This document shows positions 15,864 through 24,501 of a stretch of DNA of 36,873 nucleotides, piece after piece; within the stretch, counting starts at the first letter, position 1; the number at the start of each line of letters is the position of its first letter. Origin of the DNA: Alphaproteobacteria bacterium (GTDB taxonomy: Bacteria; Pseudomonadota; Alphaproteobacteria; Reyranellales; Reyranellaceae). The stretch is taken from NCBI GenBank assembly GCA_016870115.1, contig VGCH01000028.1, forward strand, positions 1 to 36,873, given 5' to 3'. The notes beneath the pieces were generated by a model. The model did not search any database. It had not been told where the DNA came from and saw nothing but the letters and a program-made list of their open reading frames with translations. The position numbers and the translations under genes are program-made.

Positions 15864-16895
15864 TTATCCCCATTCCGGGAGCAGTTCGGCCAGGCGCCGA
15901 CGATCGCGGGCCGCACCGGGCGGCGACACACCCGCGCGGTGGCGGGCAAGCGTGGCACGCCCTGCCGCGACCCGGCCTTCGGCGGCGCGGCTGAGGCGGC
16001 CCGACCGGGCCACCACGGCCTGCATCTCGTCCAGGCGGCCATTGCAGTGCAGAGCGACATCGCATCCCGCGGCAAGAGCGGCCCCGGCGCGATCGCCCAG
16101 CGCCCCGCCCAGCGCCTGCATCGAGAGATCGTCGGACAGCAGGAGCCCGGCGAAGCCGATATCGCCCCGGATCGCGCGCTCAATGCCCGAGGCCGAAACG
16201 GTGATCGCGCGATCCGGATCGATCGCCTCGAACAGCAGGTGTCCCGTCATCGCCCAGGGCAAATCGGCGAGCATGCGAAACGGGCTGAAATCCGTGCGGC
16301 CGAGCTCGTCCCAGCTTGCGGCCACCCGCGGCAGCGCGTCGTGGGAGTCCACGGTCGCGCGACCATGACCCGGAATGTGCTTGATCACCGGCATGACACC
16401 GAGATCCATCAACCCCTCGGCGGCCGCGCGCCCGATCGCGGCGACCGCTTCCGGTTCCGCCGCATAAGCGCGATCACCGATGACGGCGTGGGTCTCGGGC
16501 CGGGCGAGATCGAGCACCGGTAGGCAATCGACGTCGCACCCGATCGACGCCACATCGGCCGCCAGCAGGCGCGAGTTCAGTCGCGCGGCCTCCAGCCCGC
16601 GGCCGGGATCGCGCGCATAAAGCTCGCCCAGCACCCGACCGGGCGGCGCAGCCCGCCACGGCGCGCCTCGCAAACGCGCGACACGCCCGCCTTCCTGGTC
16701 GATCAGGACCGGCGCATCGGCGCGCGCGACCGAGGCCCGCAGCTCGTCGACGAGACGCCGCGCCTGGGCTCGGTTCTCGATATTGCGGGCGAACAGGATG
16801 AAGCCGAGAGGATCGGCGTCGCGGAAGAACGCGCGTTCACCGGCGGTCAGGACCGTACCGGAGCAACCGAGAATCGTGGCACCGGGCGCTGTCAT
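15864..16895 (-). CDS. nagZ: Beta-N-acetylhexosaminidase NagZ (GH3)
   Basis: NagZ removes GlcNAc from GlcNAc-1,6-anhydro-muropeptides in the cytosol during peptidoglycan recycling, and its product signals beta-lactamase induction in some species. The 343-residue size is normal. The substrate loop KHIPGHG lies at 172-178 and the general acid/base pair DSH at 183-185. The nucleophile region LLSDDLSM is near 252-259, all intact. 'LIDQEGGRVARL' near 64-75 is the usual N-terminal signature. The C-terminal tail is Arg-rich. It lies between the SPOR protein gene and scpA, the standard alphaproteobacterial neighbourhood. Confidence 0.95.
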   Translation of the reverse strand: MTAPGATILGCSGTVLTAGERAFFRDADPLGFILFARNIENRAQARRLVDELRASVARADAPVLIDQEGGRVARLRGAPWRAAPPGRVLGELYARDPGRGLEAARLNSRLLAADVASIGCDVDCLPVLDLARPETHAVIGDRAYAAEPEAVAAIGRAAAEGLMDLGVMPVIKHIPGHGRATVDSHDALPRVAASWDELGRTDFSPFRMLADLPWAMTGHLLFEAIDPDRAITVSASGIERAIRGDIGFAGLLLSDDLSMQALGGALGDRAGAALAAGCDVALHCNGRLDEMQAVVARSGRLSRAAEGRVAAGRATLARHRAGVSPPGAARDRRRLAELLPEWG

Positions 16896-16920
16896 GCCCG
16901 CGCCCTCCCCGACCGACCGC

Positions 16921-17799
16921 TCATCGTGCCGGGGCGACCGTGACGCAATCGGCCTTGCGACCCTTCAGTGTCCCGCAGACCGACTGGGCCTGTTTCTCAT
17001 CGAGCGATCCGGCCTGGACGCGATACCAGACGCCCTTGTCGCCGAGATCCACACGCTGAGCCTGCATGCGCAGATTGGCGAGGACATCGCCGTGCGCGCT
17101 CTGCAGCCGCGCCCAGGTGGAACGCGCGACTTCCTCGGACTTCACCGACGCGATCTGCACGCGCCAGCCGCCCGACGCGCCCGACATGCCCTCGATCAGG
17201 GAGGCGATGCTGGGGCCGCCTTCGGTCGTCGCGGGCGGCGCCACGGCCGCCGCAGGCGGTGCGGCAGGCGCCGGACCTGGCGGCGCGGCACCGGCGGGTG
17301 GTTTGGTTTCGACGGCCTGCGGCGGCCTTGGCGCGGCCGGAACCGGCATGCCCGAGGCGGGCAAGCGCGGGTTGGGCGTGGGCGGCAGAAGTTTCTCGGG
17401 CTGCGTCGGCACCGCACCAGGTGTCAGGCGATTGAAGACTTCCTTGTCCTGGTTCGGCACGGTGAGGCCGCCGGCATTGTCCGGCTTCACCCGGGTCGGT
17501 GTTGGCGGCGGCTGGACGACGAGCGGCTCAAGCCCGCGGCCGCCGGCTTTCACATCCTGATTGTGCGCCCACCAGACGACCGAGCCGAAGCTCGCCACGG
17601 CGGCGATCGAAACCATCACGGTCAGAATCTGGCCCCGACGGCGGTTGACGCGCATCATCAGCGTGTCCCGCGGCGGGGGCGGAATCGGATCGGGATCGAG
17701 AGCGACGGGACGCGGCTCGGGTTCTAGTCTTGCCGAGACCGACTCGTTGGGTCGGTAGATCGTCGGGCCGTCGCCGGAGGGGGGCCGGCGGATGTGCAT
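16921..17799 (-). CDS. SPOR-domain membrane protein
   Basis: SPOR domains bind peptidoglycan strands stripped of peptide stems, usually at the division septum. The 292-residue protein has a cytosolic Pro-rich N-terminus and one membrane helix at about 58-76 (ILTVMVSIAAVASFGSVVW). A long Pro/Ala-rich periplasmic linker leads to a C-terminal SPOR domain (about 208-290: 'GGWRVQIASVKSEEVAR' to 'VWYRVQAGSLDEKQAQ'). This is the layout of FtsN-type division proteins, although I would not name it FtsN. It begins four bases after argS stops and is followed by nagZ, so cell-wall functions are grouped here. Confidence 0.9.
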   Translation of the reverse strand: MHIRRPPSGDGPTIYRPNESVSARLEPEPRPVALDPDPIPPPPRDTLMMRVNRRRGQILTVMVSIAAVASFGSVVWWAHNQDVKAGGRGLEPLVVQPPPTPTRVKPDNAGGLTVPNQDKEVFNRLTPGAVPTQPEKLLPPTPNPRLPASGMPVPAAPRPPQAVETKPPAGAAPPGPAPAAPPAAAVAPPATTEGGPSIASLIEGMSGASGGWRVQIASVKSEEVARSTWARLQSAHGDVLANLRMQAQRVDLGDKGVWYRVQAGSLDEKQAQSVCGTLKGRKADCVTVAPAR

Positions 17800-17803
17800 T
17801 TTC

Positions 17804-19546
17804 TTATCTCATTTCTTCGACGGGTGTGACGCCGAAGACCTTGAGACCTGATCCTATCACAAAACCGATTCCCTTGACCAATGCCAGTCGCGCGCGGGTC
17901 AACTCGGGATCGCCCTCGACCACGAACCGGAGCGCCGGATCGTCCCGACCGAGGTTCCAGTGGGCGTGAAAGGCGGCCGCGAGGTCGTAGAGATAGAAGG
18001 CGATGCGGTGCGGCTCGTGCGCCAGCGCCGCCGCCTCGACCTGGCGTGGCCACTGCGCGACTAGCCGGATCAGCGCAAGTTCCGACGGATCAGTCAGGCG
18101 GCCGATGGGCGCGGCACCGGTCGCGCCGGGATCGATGCCGGCCTGCAACGCCTGGCGCATGACCGAGCGTGTGCGGGCATGTCCGTACTGGACGTACCAC
18201 ACCGGATTGTCGCGCGACTGCTCCGTCGCCTTCGCCAGGTCGAAGTCGAAGGGCGCATCGTTCTTGCGGGTGAGCATGGTGAAACGCACGACGTCGGGCC
18301 CCACCTCGTCGAGCAAGTCCCGCAGCGTGATGAAGTTGCCCGCGCGCTTGGACATCCGCACCAGCTCGCCGTTGCGCATCACGCGCACCAGCTGGCAGAG
18401 CTTGACGTCAAGGGCACCGCTCCCATTGGTGATCGCGCCCACCGCCGCCTTCATGCGCTTCACATAGCCGCCATGATCGGCACCCCACACGTCGATCATG
18501 TCGGCGAAGCCGCGGCGGAACTTGTCGTGGTGGTAGGCGATGTCGTTGGCGAAGTACGTCCAGCTGCCGTCCGACTTCTTCAGCGGCCGGTCGACCTCGT
18601 CGCCGAAGCGGGTGGCCCGGAAAAGGATCTGCTCACGATCCTCCCAGTCGTCCGGCTTCTGGCCCTTGGGTGGCTCAAGCCGACCGCGATAGATCAGGCC
18701 GCGCGCGGAGAGGTCGTCGAACGCGCGATCTACCGCACCGGACTCGACCAGGGCGCGTTCGGACGAATAGCGATCCATGTGAACGCCCAGAACCCCGAGG
18801 TCGGCCTTGATCTCGGCCATCAGGGTCTCAATGGCGAAGCCCCGCATCTCGGGTAGCCAATCCGACGCCGGCCGCTCCAACCACTTCGCGCCGTCCCGCC
18901 GGGCCAGTGCCTGGCCAACCTCCTTCAGATACTCGCCGGGATAGAGCCCCTCGGGGATCGCGCCGATGTCGCGACCGAGAGCCTCCTGGTAGCGCAGATA
19001 CGTCGAGCGCCCGAGCGTATCGACCTGCGCGCCCGCATCGTTGATGTAGTATTCCTTGGTCACCGACCATCCGGCCTTGGCGAGCAGGTTGGCGAGCGCA
19101 TCGCCCACCACAGCGCCACGGGCGTGCGCCACATGCAGCGGGCCCGTCGGATTGGCCGACACGTACTCGACATTGACGACTCGACCCGCGCCCAGGGCCG
19201 AGTCGCCGTAGGCGGTGCCCGCCGCGAGGCACTCCGCAAGGCGCGCGCGCCAGAAACCGTCGGCCAGCCGCAGATTGACGAACCCCGGCCCTGCGACCGA
19301 GCCCTCGACCACGTCGGGATCGGCGCGGAGACGCTCGAGCAGCAAGTCGGCGATGGCGCGCGGCTTCGCGCCCGCCGACTTGGCCAGCACCATCGCCGCG
19401 TTGGTCGCGATGTCGCCATGCGCGGTATCGCGCGGTGGCTCGGCGGTGATAGCAGAAAAATCGAGTCCGGTCGGCAGCGCGCCCTCGGCTTGCAGGCCGG
19501 AGAGCGCCACCACAATGCGGTCGACGAAGGCACGGTAGGGATTCAT
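17804..19546 (-). CDS. argS: Arginyl-tRNA synthetase
   Basis: A class I synthetase that charges tRNA-Arg. The 580-residue length is typical (about 560-590). The N-terminal add-on domain (1-110) is followed by '[20 protein letters not shown]', whose HVAH at 138-141 is the HIGH motif. The MSKR of '[13 protein letters not shown]' (about residue 400) is the KMSKS equivalent, and the DALR anticodon domain ends the protein. The SPOR gene follows by four bases and dgt precedes by 10 bases, so it is part of the long operon. Confidence 0.97.
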   Translation of the reverse strand: MNPYRAFVDRIVVALSGLQAEGALPTGLDFSAITAEPPRDTAHGDIATNAAMVLAKSAGAKPRAIADLLLERLRADPDVVEGSVAGPGFVNLRLADGFWRARLAECLAAGTAYGDSALGAGRVVNVEYVSANPTGPLHVAHARGAVVGDALANLLAKAGWSVTKEYYINDAGAQVDTLGRSTYLRYQEALGRDIGAIPEGLYPGEYLKEVGQALARRDGAKWLERPASDWLPEMRGFAIETLMAEIKADLGVLGVHMDRYSSERALVESGAVDRAFDDLSARGLIYRGRLEPPKGQKPDDWEDREQILFRATRFGDEVDRPLKKSDGSWTYFANDIAYHHDKFRRGFADMIDVWGADHGGYVKRMKAAVGAITNGSGALDVKLCQLVRVMRNGELVRMSKRAGNFITLRDLLDEVGPDVVRFTMLTRKNDAPFDFDLAKATEQSRDNPVWYVQYGHARTRSVMRQALQAGIDPGATGAAPIGRLTDPSELALIRLVAQWPRQVEAAALAHEPHRIAFYLYDLAAAFHAHWNLGRDDPALRFVVEGDPELTRARLALVKGIGFVIGSGLKVFGVTPVEEMR

Positions 19547-19556
19547 CGGGAGGCGT

Positions 19557-20744
19557 TCACTCGTAGAGATCGAACAGTCGGCGGTGCTCGTCGAGCGCGT
19601 ACCGGTCGGTCATGCCGGCGATGTAGTCGGCGATCACCCGCGCGCGCTGCGCCGGATCGCCTTGCTCGGCACGCTCCCGCCACGGGGTGGGCAGGCATTC
19701 CGGTTCGGCGTGCAGGAGCCGGAACAGACCCGCCACGACGCGGCGAGCCTTGGAGTGCGAGCGGTTGAGCCGCCAATGCTCGTACATTCGCTTGTAGAGG
19801 AACGTCTTGAGCTGGCGGTCGATCGCGGCCATCTCGGCTGAGAACGCGACCACCGGACGGCCGAGGGCACGGACCGCCGCGACATCGGCGGGTGCCGCCG
19901 CCGCGATCCGCCGGCCGGTCTCGGCCAGCACGTCCTCGACCATGGCGCTGATGATGCGGCGCACCGTCTCGTGGATCAGACGGGTCTGGTCGAGGCCGGG
20001 ATGGCGCCGCTCGACGTCGCGGAAGGTGTCGCCGACAAGCGGCAGCGGCAGCAGGTCCTCGACCGTGAAGAGCCCGGCGCGCAGGCCGTCGTCGATGTCA
20101 TGGTTGTTGTACGCGATGTCGTCGCTGATCGCGGCGACCTGCGCCTCGGGGCCGGCGTGCCCGTCGAGTTCGAGGTCCTGCTCACGGCTGTACTCGACAA
20201 TCGCCGCAGGCAAATCGGCGGCGCGACGCTCCGGCGTGACCAGCGGACCGTTGTGCTTGACCGTTCCTTCCAGGGTTTCCCAGGTGAGGTTGAGCCCGCT
20301 GAACGCCGCGTAGCGATCCTCGAGCTTGGTCAGGATGCGCAAGGTCTGAGCGTTGTGATCGAAGCCGCCCCATGGCGTCATCGCGCCGTGCAATGCCTCC
20401 TCGCCAGCGTGACCGAAGGGTGTGTGGCCGAGATCATGGGCGAGCGCCAGCGCTTCGCCGAGATCCTCGTCGAGTCGCAACAGCCGGCAAAGCGTGCGGG
20501 CAATCTGCGCCACCTCGATCGAGTGGGTGAGGCGGGTGCGATAGTGGTCGCCTTCGTGGCTGACGAAGACCTGGGTCTTCTGCTTGAGGCGCCGAAACGC
20601 CGTCGAGTGGATGATCCGGTCGCGGTCGCGCTGGAACGGGCTGCGGGTCGGCGACTCCGGTTCGGCGTGGCGCCGGCCTCGGCTTGCCCAGGGCAAGGTG
20701 GCCCAGGACGCCAGATCCTGCCGCCGCCACAAGCGCTCGCTCAA
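19557..20744 (-). CDS. dgt: dGTPase, HD superfamily
   Basis: The enzyme hydrolyses dGTP or other dNTPs to the nucleoside and triphosphate, helping control dNTP pools. HD-domain metal ligands are visible: His74 ([10 protein letters not shown]), HD at 103-104 ([12 protein letters not shown]) and the later Asp in '[14 protein letters not shown]'. The family signature '[18 protein letters not shown]' is near the N-terminus. The frame runs to 20816, but the TTG at 20744 is the best start. GAGGAGGGG lies just upstream with ideal spacing, and the 395-residue product fits alphaproteobacterial dGTPases (about 380-400). It belongs to the type often annotated as 'dGTP triphosphohydrolase-like protein', so exact substrate preference is unknown. 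Confidence 0.94.
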   Translation of the reverse strand: MSERLWRRQDLASWATLPWASRGRRHAEPESPTRSPFQRDRDRIIHSTAFRRLKQKTQVFVSHEGDHYRTRLTHSIEVAQIARTLCRLLRLDEDLGEALALAHDLGHTPFGHAGEEALHGAMTPWGGFDHNAQTLRILTKLEDRYAAFSGLNLTWETLEGTVKHNGPLVTPERRAADLPAAIVEYSREQDLELDGHAGPEAQVAAISDDIAYNNHDIDDGLRAGLFTVEDLLPLPLVGDTFRDVERRHPGLDQTRLIHETVRRIISAMVEDVLAETGRRIAAAAPADVAAVRALGRPVVAFSAEMAAIDRQLKTFLYKRMYEHWRLNRSHSKARRVVAGLFRLLHAEPECLPTPWRERAEQGDPAQRARVIADYIAGMTDRYALDEHRRLFDLYE

Positions 20745-20787
20745 GACCCCTCCTCGCCCCGCAGGCCATTTCGTCGTCGGCGGCGCG

Positions 20788-20816
20788 GTTCTACGCTTTC
20801 CCGGGCGGCCCAACAA
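20788..20816 (-). promoter_or_regulatory. Candidate sigma-70 promoter upstream of dgt
   Basis: Reading the minus strand, TTGTTG (20811-20816) and TAGAAC (20788-20793) are separated by exactly 17 bases and lie 44 bases before the dgt start, in the 84-bp gap after the universal stress gene. They match the consensus at three and four of six positions. The long downstream run (dgt, argS, SPOR and onwards) could begin here. Confidence 0.3.
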
Positions 20817-20828
20817 CCGCCGCGGCCG

Positions 20829-21260
20829 CTACTTCACGAGACAAACCGGGACGTCGACATGGGCCACGACATCCTGGGCAACCGACCCCAGCAGGACGCC
20901 CGCCAGGCCGGTATGGCCGCGCGTGCCCATCATCACCATGCCGATGCCGAGGCTCGCCACAAAATCGCGAACCGTCGGGCCGTGGCGGCCCACTCCGATA
21001 TGGGTTTCCGCTCGCACACCGGCTTCCTTGGCGATGGCAACAGCAGAGGCGAGCGCCTTCTCGCCTTCCTCCCGGTGATAGGTCTCAATCTGGGCTCGCG
21101 GCACAAACGTCGCGACGACGCCACCGAAGTCTGGCTGCACGTTCAGGAGATGGAGACGATCTCCGACGCCCCGGCCCACCAGGTCGATCGCGGCGCGGAC
21201 GGCGCGGTCTGAACAGGCCGAGCCGTCGACCGGCACGAGGATCGGTTTGCCCCTGGGCAT
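20829..21260 (-). CDS. Universal stress protein (UspA family)
   Basis: A single-domain Usp of 143 residues. It has the first strand 'ILVPVDGSACSDRAVRAA' and the C-terminal nucleotide loop 'MGTRGHTGLAGVLLGSVAQ', which fits the G-2x-G-9x-G(S/T) pattern of ATP-binding Usp proteins. They are cytosolic stress proteins with varied roles. The ATG at 21260 is chosen because AAGGAG lies eight bases upstream; a GTG at 21267-21269 overlaps the same Shine-Dalgarno and the TerC stop, so it is unlikely. It starts five bases after the TerC gene ends, so the two are probably co-expressed. Confidence 0.9.
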   Translation of the reverse strand: MPRGKPILVPVDGSACSDRAVRAAIDLVGRGVGDRLHLLNVQPDFGGVVATFVPRAQIETYHREEGEKALASAVAIAKEAGVRAETHIGVGRHGPTVRDFVASLGIGMVMMGTRGHTGLAGVLLGSVAQDVVAHVDVPVCLVK

Positions 21261-21265
21261 GGAGG

Positions 21266-22009
21266 TCACTCCTTGGACTGGCCTTTCGCCAAATCAATCG
21301 GCCCAGCGACGGCCACCTTGGCCGCGTGAGCCGCCTTGGCACGACGCTGCAGCCACAAGCCTAGCGCGACACAGAACACCGCGCATCCGATCTCGAAGGC
21401 CAGCTTGGCCGAGGGAAGCTGGACCTGCAGCCAGGTCGAATACCCCGGATCGGTAGCAATGACTTCGCCCGCGATCCAGCCCAGCAAGGCGCCGCCGGCC
21501 ACGACGATGATCGGAAAGCGCCCCAACAGCATCATGATCAGGGTCGCCCCGAACACGATCAACGGAATGCTGACGAGAAGGCCGATGATGATGAGTGCGG
21601 TGTTGCCCTTGGCCGCCGCGGCGATCGCGATGGCATTGTCGAGACTCATGACGGCGTCGGCGATCACGATCGTCCGAATGGCGCCCCAGATCGAGCCCGA
21701 TCCCTCGATCTTGTCCCCTTCGTGATCTTCACCCTGGACCAGCTTTACGCCGATCCAGAGCAGCAAGAGGCCGCCCGCAAGTTTGAGGAAGGAAATCTGC
21801 ATCAGCTGATCGACAATCAGCACGAACACAACACGCAGCAGGATCGCACCGGCGCTGCCCGCCAGGATTGCCGTGCGCTGGTACTGCTTGGGCAGATTCC
21901 GGCAGGCGAGTGCGATCACGAGCGCGTTGTCGCCGGAGAGGACGATATTGACGAGGACGATCTCGGTGAGTCCGACCCAGAACTGCGGCGTCAGTTCGAT
22001 TCCCAGCAT
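21266..22009 (-). CDS. TerC family integral membrane protein
   Basis: TerC proteins are multi-spanning inner-membrane proteins linked to manganese and tellurite/metal homeostasis. The 247-residue product (ATG 22009) carries the family motifs '[15 protein letters not shown]' and '[14 protein letters not shown]', each with Asp in a membrane helix, and about seven hydrophobic segments. It is closest in pattern to the YjbE subgroup. An in-frame ATG at 22051 would add 14 residues; 22009 is preferred because the family starts just before '[12 protein letters not shown]'. I searched the leader by eye for a yybP-ykoY (Mn) riboswitch and did not see one. Divergent from gpt over 112 bp. Confidence 0.88.
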   Translation of the reverse strand: MLGIELTPQFWVGLTEIVLVNIVLSGDNALVIALACRNLPKQYQRTAILAGSAGAILLRVVFVLIVDQLMQISFLKLAGGLLLLWIGVKLVQGEDHEGDKIEGSGSIWGAIRTIVIADAVMSLDNAIAIAAAAKGNTALIIIGLLVSIPLIVFGATLIMMLLGRFPIIVVAGGALLGWIAGEVIATDPGYSTWLQVQLPSAKLAFEIGCAVFCVALGLWLQRRAKAAHAAKVAVAGPIDLAKGQSKE

Positions 22010-22121
22010 CCCCAGCTTCCCCGAGCGATATTTCGTTGCCGCGACCTTCATTGGCCGGGTCGAATCTGTTAATCCACGCCAAAGCCGCCGGCAAGCTGGC
22101 GGGCGGACGCAGGGGAATTGC

Positions 22122-22619
22122 ATGGCGAGCGGCGGCTACACGCGCATGTTTCCGGTCTCGTGGTCAGAGCTGCATCGCGACGCGCGGGCGCTCGCCTGGC
22201 GGCTGGCCGATCTCGGCCCGTTCAAGGGTCTGGTCGCGGTAACCCGCGGCGGGCTGGTCCCCGCGGCGATCGTCGCCCGCGAGCTGAACCTCCGCCTGAT
22301 CGATACCGTTTGCTGCTCCACCTACGATCGCCTGGAACGGGCGGCCAAGGTCGAGACGCTCAAGGGCACCATGGCTGCGGACGAAGCGGGCGCGGGCTGG
22401 CTGATCGTCGACGACCTGGTCGACACGGGGGTTACGGCACGAGCGGTGCGCGCGCTTCTGCCCAAGGCGCATTTCGCGACTGTGTATGCCAAGCCGGCCG
22501 GACGGCCGACCGTCGACAGCTACATCACCGAGGTGAGTCAGGACACCTGGATCCTGTTTCCCTGGGACCAGGAAGCCGTCATGGCCAAGACCATCGTTGA
22601 GCTGAAGGGCGGCAAGTGA
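22122..22619 (+). CDS. gpt: Xanthine-guanine phosphoribosyltransferase
   Basis: The enzyme salvages guanine and xanthine with PRPP to make GMP and XMP. The 165-residue protein resembles E. coli Gpt (152 residues) over its length: '[21 protein letters not shown]', 'DTVCCSTYD', the PRPP loop [12 protein letters not shown] at 95-106, and '[16 protein letters not shown]' leading to '[10 protein letters not shown]'. The ATG at 22122 has AGGGGA six bases upstream, deciding the start. The following oxidoreductase gene overlaps its stop as TGATG. Confidence 0.94.
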   Translation: MASGGYTRMFPVSWSELHRDARALAWRLADLGPFKGLVAVTRGGLVPAAIVARELNLRLIDTVCCSTYDRLERAAKVETLKGTMAADEAGAGWLIVDDLVDTGVTARAVRALLPKAHFATVYAKPAGRPTVDSYITEVSQDTWILFPWDQEAVMAKTIVELKGGK

Positions 22620-23629
22620 TGCGCAGTTGGATCATTCCGAAACCGGCCGGGATCGACTCGCTGAAGCTGGTCGAGCGCGCGGACCCAGCGCCGGGCGCTG
22701 GACAGGTGTTGGTGCGGGTGCGCGCGACGTCGTTGAACTACCGCGACCTGCTCACGATCGAGGCACAGTATGCGCGCAGCGCGCCCAAGCCCGATCTGGT
22801 GCCGCTGTCCGATGGCGCGGGCGAGGTCGTGGCGGTAGGTCCGGGTGTCACCCGCTTCAAGACCGGTGATCGCGTCGCGGGCTGCTTCATGCAGCGTTGG
22901 CCCGGCGGGGCGATCGACGAACGGGCCATGGGTTCCGCCATGGGCGGGGCGATCGACGGCATGCTGACCGAGCTCGCCCTTCTTGAAGAGGATGGCGCCG
23001 TGGCGCTCCCCGCCGGTTACTCGTTCGAGGAAGGCGCGACGTTGCCCTGCGCGGCGCTGACCGCATGGCACGCGCTGGTCGAGATCGGCCGCATGAAAGC
23101 GGGTGACACGGTCCTGCTTCAGGGCACCGGCGGCGTGTCGATCTTCGCGCTGCAGCTCGCACGGCAGGCGGGTGCGCGCGTCATCGGTACCTCGAGCTCG
23201 GCTGCGAAGGCCGCACGGCTGCGCGAGATGGGCGCCGAGCACGTCATCGACTACCGGGCGCAGCCCGAATGGGATCGCGAGGTCCAGCGCCTCACCGGCG
23301 GTCGCGGGGCCGACATCGTGGTCGAGGTGGGCGGCGCGGGAACCCTGCCCCGCTCGTTCGGCGCCGCGCGCATCGGGGGCACGATCGCGGTGATCGGCCT
23401 GCTCTCGGGTATGGCGACGCTCGATCCGATGCCGATCCTGCGGCGGAACCTTCGCGTCCAGGGACTCTATGTCGGCAGTCGCAAGATGTTCGCCGGCATG
23501 AACCGCGCGCTGGAGGCCGGCGCCATCCGGCCGGTTATCGATCGGGTGTTCACCTTCGCCGAGGCGCCCGCCGCCTACCGCCATCTCAAGGGCCAGACGC
23601 ATTTCGGCAAGGTCGTGATCGCGCACTAG
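22619..23629 (+). CDS. MDR family NAD(P)-dependent alcohol dehydrogenase / quinone reductase
   Basis: A 336-residue medium-chain dehydrogenase. The N-terminal GroES-like domain contains 'VRVRATSLNYRDLL' and 'PLSDGAGEVVAVGPGVTRFKTGD', and the Rossmann nucleotide motif GTGGVSIFALQLA is near 164-176. 'SSSAAKAARLREMGAEHVIDY' follows the first strands. The usual catalytic-zinc Cys is replaced by Asn in SLNYRD, and the four-Cys structural-zinc lobe is absent, so a zinc-independent quinone-oxidoreductase-like enzyme is likely. The substrate is unknown. The ATG overlaps the gpt stop (TGATG), so expression is coupled, although no metabolic link is obvious. Confidence 0.88.
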   Translation: MRSWIIPKPAGIDSLKLVERADPAPGAGQVLVRVRATSLNYRDLLTIEAQYARSAPKPDLVPLSDGAGEVVAVGPGVTRFKTGDRVAGCFMQRWPGGAIDERAMGSAMGGAIDGMLTELALLEEDGAVALPAGYSFEEGATLPCAALTAWHALVEIGRMKAGDTVLLQGTGGVSIFALQLARQAGARVIGTSSSAAKAARLREMGAEHVIDYRAQPEWDREVQRLTGGRGADIVVEVGGAGTLPRSFGAARIGGTIAVIGLLSGMATLDPMPILRRNLRVQGLYVGSRKMFAGMNRALEAGAIRPVIDRVFTFAEAPAAYRHLKGQTHFGKVVIAH

Positions 23630-23633
23630 GTCG

Positions 23634-24479
23634 ATGCCCGCGACGGCCCTCCGCGTCGCCACGCTGACGACGCTTGCCATGCTGGCCTTCGCCGCGAACT
23701 CGCTGATCTGTCGCGTGGCGCTGCGCGACACCGCGATCGACGCCGGGACCTTCACGGCGGTTCGACTGGCCGCCGGTGCGCTGGTGCTGATCGTCGTCCT
23801 GCGTCTGCGCGGCCTGGCACCGACATCCGGCGGCAGCTGGCCGGCGGCCGCGATGCTGTTCGGCTATGCCGCGTTTTTCTCCTTCGCGTACCGTGATCTC
23901 ACTGCGGCGACGGGAGCCTTGCTGTTGTTCGGCGCGGTGCAGCTCACCATGAGCCTGTGGGGCCTCGCGCGCGGCGAACGACCGGGCTTGCGGCCCTTGG
24001 CCGGGCTCACCATCGCCATGGGCGGTCTGGTCTGGCTCCTCCTGCCCGGTCTGTCGGCTCCCCCCGTGCTGGGCGCGGCCTGCATGATCGCCGCTGGCGC
24101 CGCGTGGGGTGCCTACTCCATCTTGGGTCGGGGCGGCGGCGATCCGGTCGCGGCAACGGCGGGCAACTTCGTGCGGTCCGTCCCCTTCGCCGCGGTTCTG
24201 ATGCTGGCCGGCGCGTCGACGGCGGAGGCCGATCTGGCGGGCGCCGCCTGGGCGGCACTCTCCGGCGCGGTGACCTCGGGACTGGGGTACGTGATCTGGT
24301 ATGCCGCGCTGCCGTTCCTGCGACCCGTGCAGGCTGCAACCGTACAGCTCAGTGTGCCCGCCATCGCCGCGTTGGGCGGCATCGCGCTGCTGGCCGAGCC
24401 CTTCGATGCGCGACTGATCGCCGCCAGCGCCGCGATCCTGGGCGGCATCGCGCTTGCTGTCTTGCCCAAGCGCAGCTAA
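23634..24479 (+). CDS. EamA/DMT family transporter
   Basis: A 281-residue polytopic membrane protein with about 10 predicted helices. It is arranged as two EamA halves: 'LAMLAFAANSLICRVALRD' opening the first, and 'GAAWGAYSILGRGGGDP' opening the second, around residue 160. Members export or import small metabolites such as amino acids and nucleotides; the substrate here is unknown. The last helix ends 'ILGGIALAVLPKRS'. The ATG at 23634 is four bases after the MDR stop, so it is likely co-transcribed with gpt and the oxidoreductase. Confidence 0.88.
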   Translation: MPATALRVATLTTLAMLAFAANSLICRVALRDTAIDAGTFTAVRLAAGALVLIVVLRLRGLAPTSGGSWPAAAMLFGYAAFFSFAYRDLTAATGALLLFGAVQLTMSLWGLARGERPGLRPLAGLTIAMGGLVWLLLPGLSAPPVLGAACMIAAGAAWGAYSILGRGGGDPVAATAGNFVRSVPFAAVLMLAGASTAEADLAGAAWAALSGAVTSGLGYVIWYAALPFLRPVQAATVQLSVPAIAALGGIALLAEPFDARLIAASAAILGGIALAVLPKRS

Positions 24480-24501
24480 CGAAGGCGCAGGGGAAGAATA
24501 C

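Noticed and set aside
19557-20816. dGTPase start at the beginning of the open frame (20816)
   Set aside because: It would overlap towards the stress-gene end with no ribosome-binding site; TTG 20744 has a near-perfect Shine-Dalgarno.
22010-22121. Possible manganese (yybP-ykoY) riboswitch before the TerC gene
   Set aside because: TerC/YjbE genes often carry one, but the conserved core elements could not be found by eye in the 112-bp gap.
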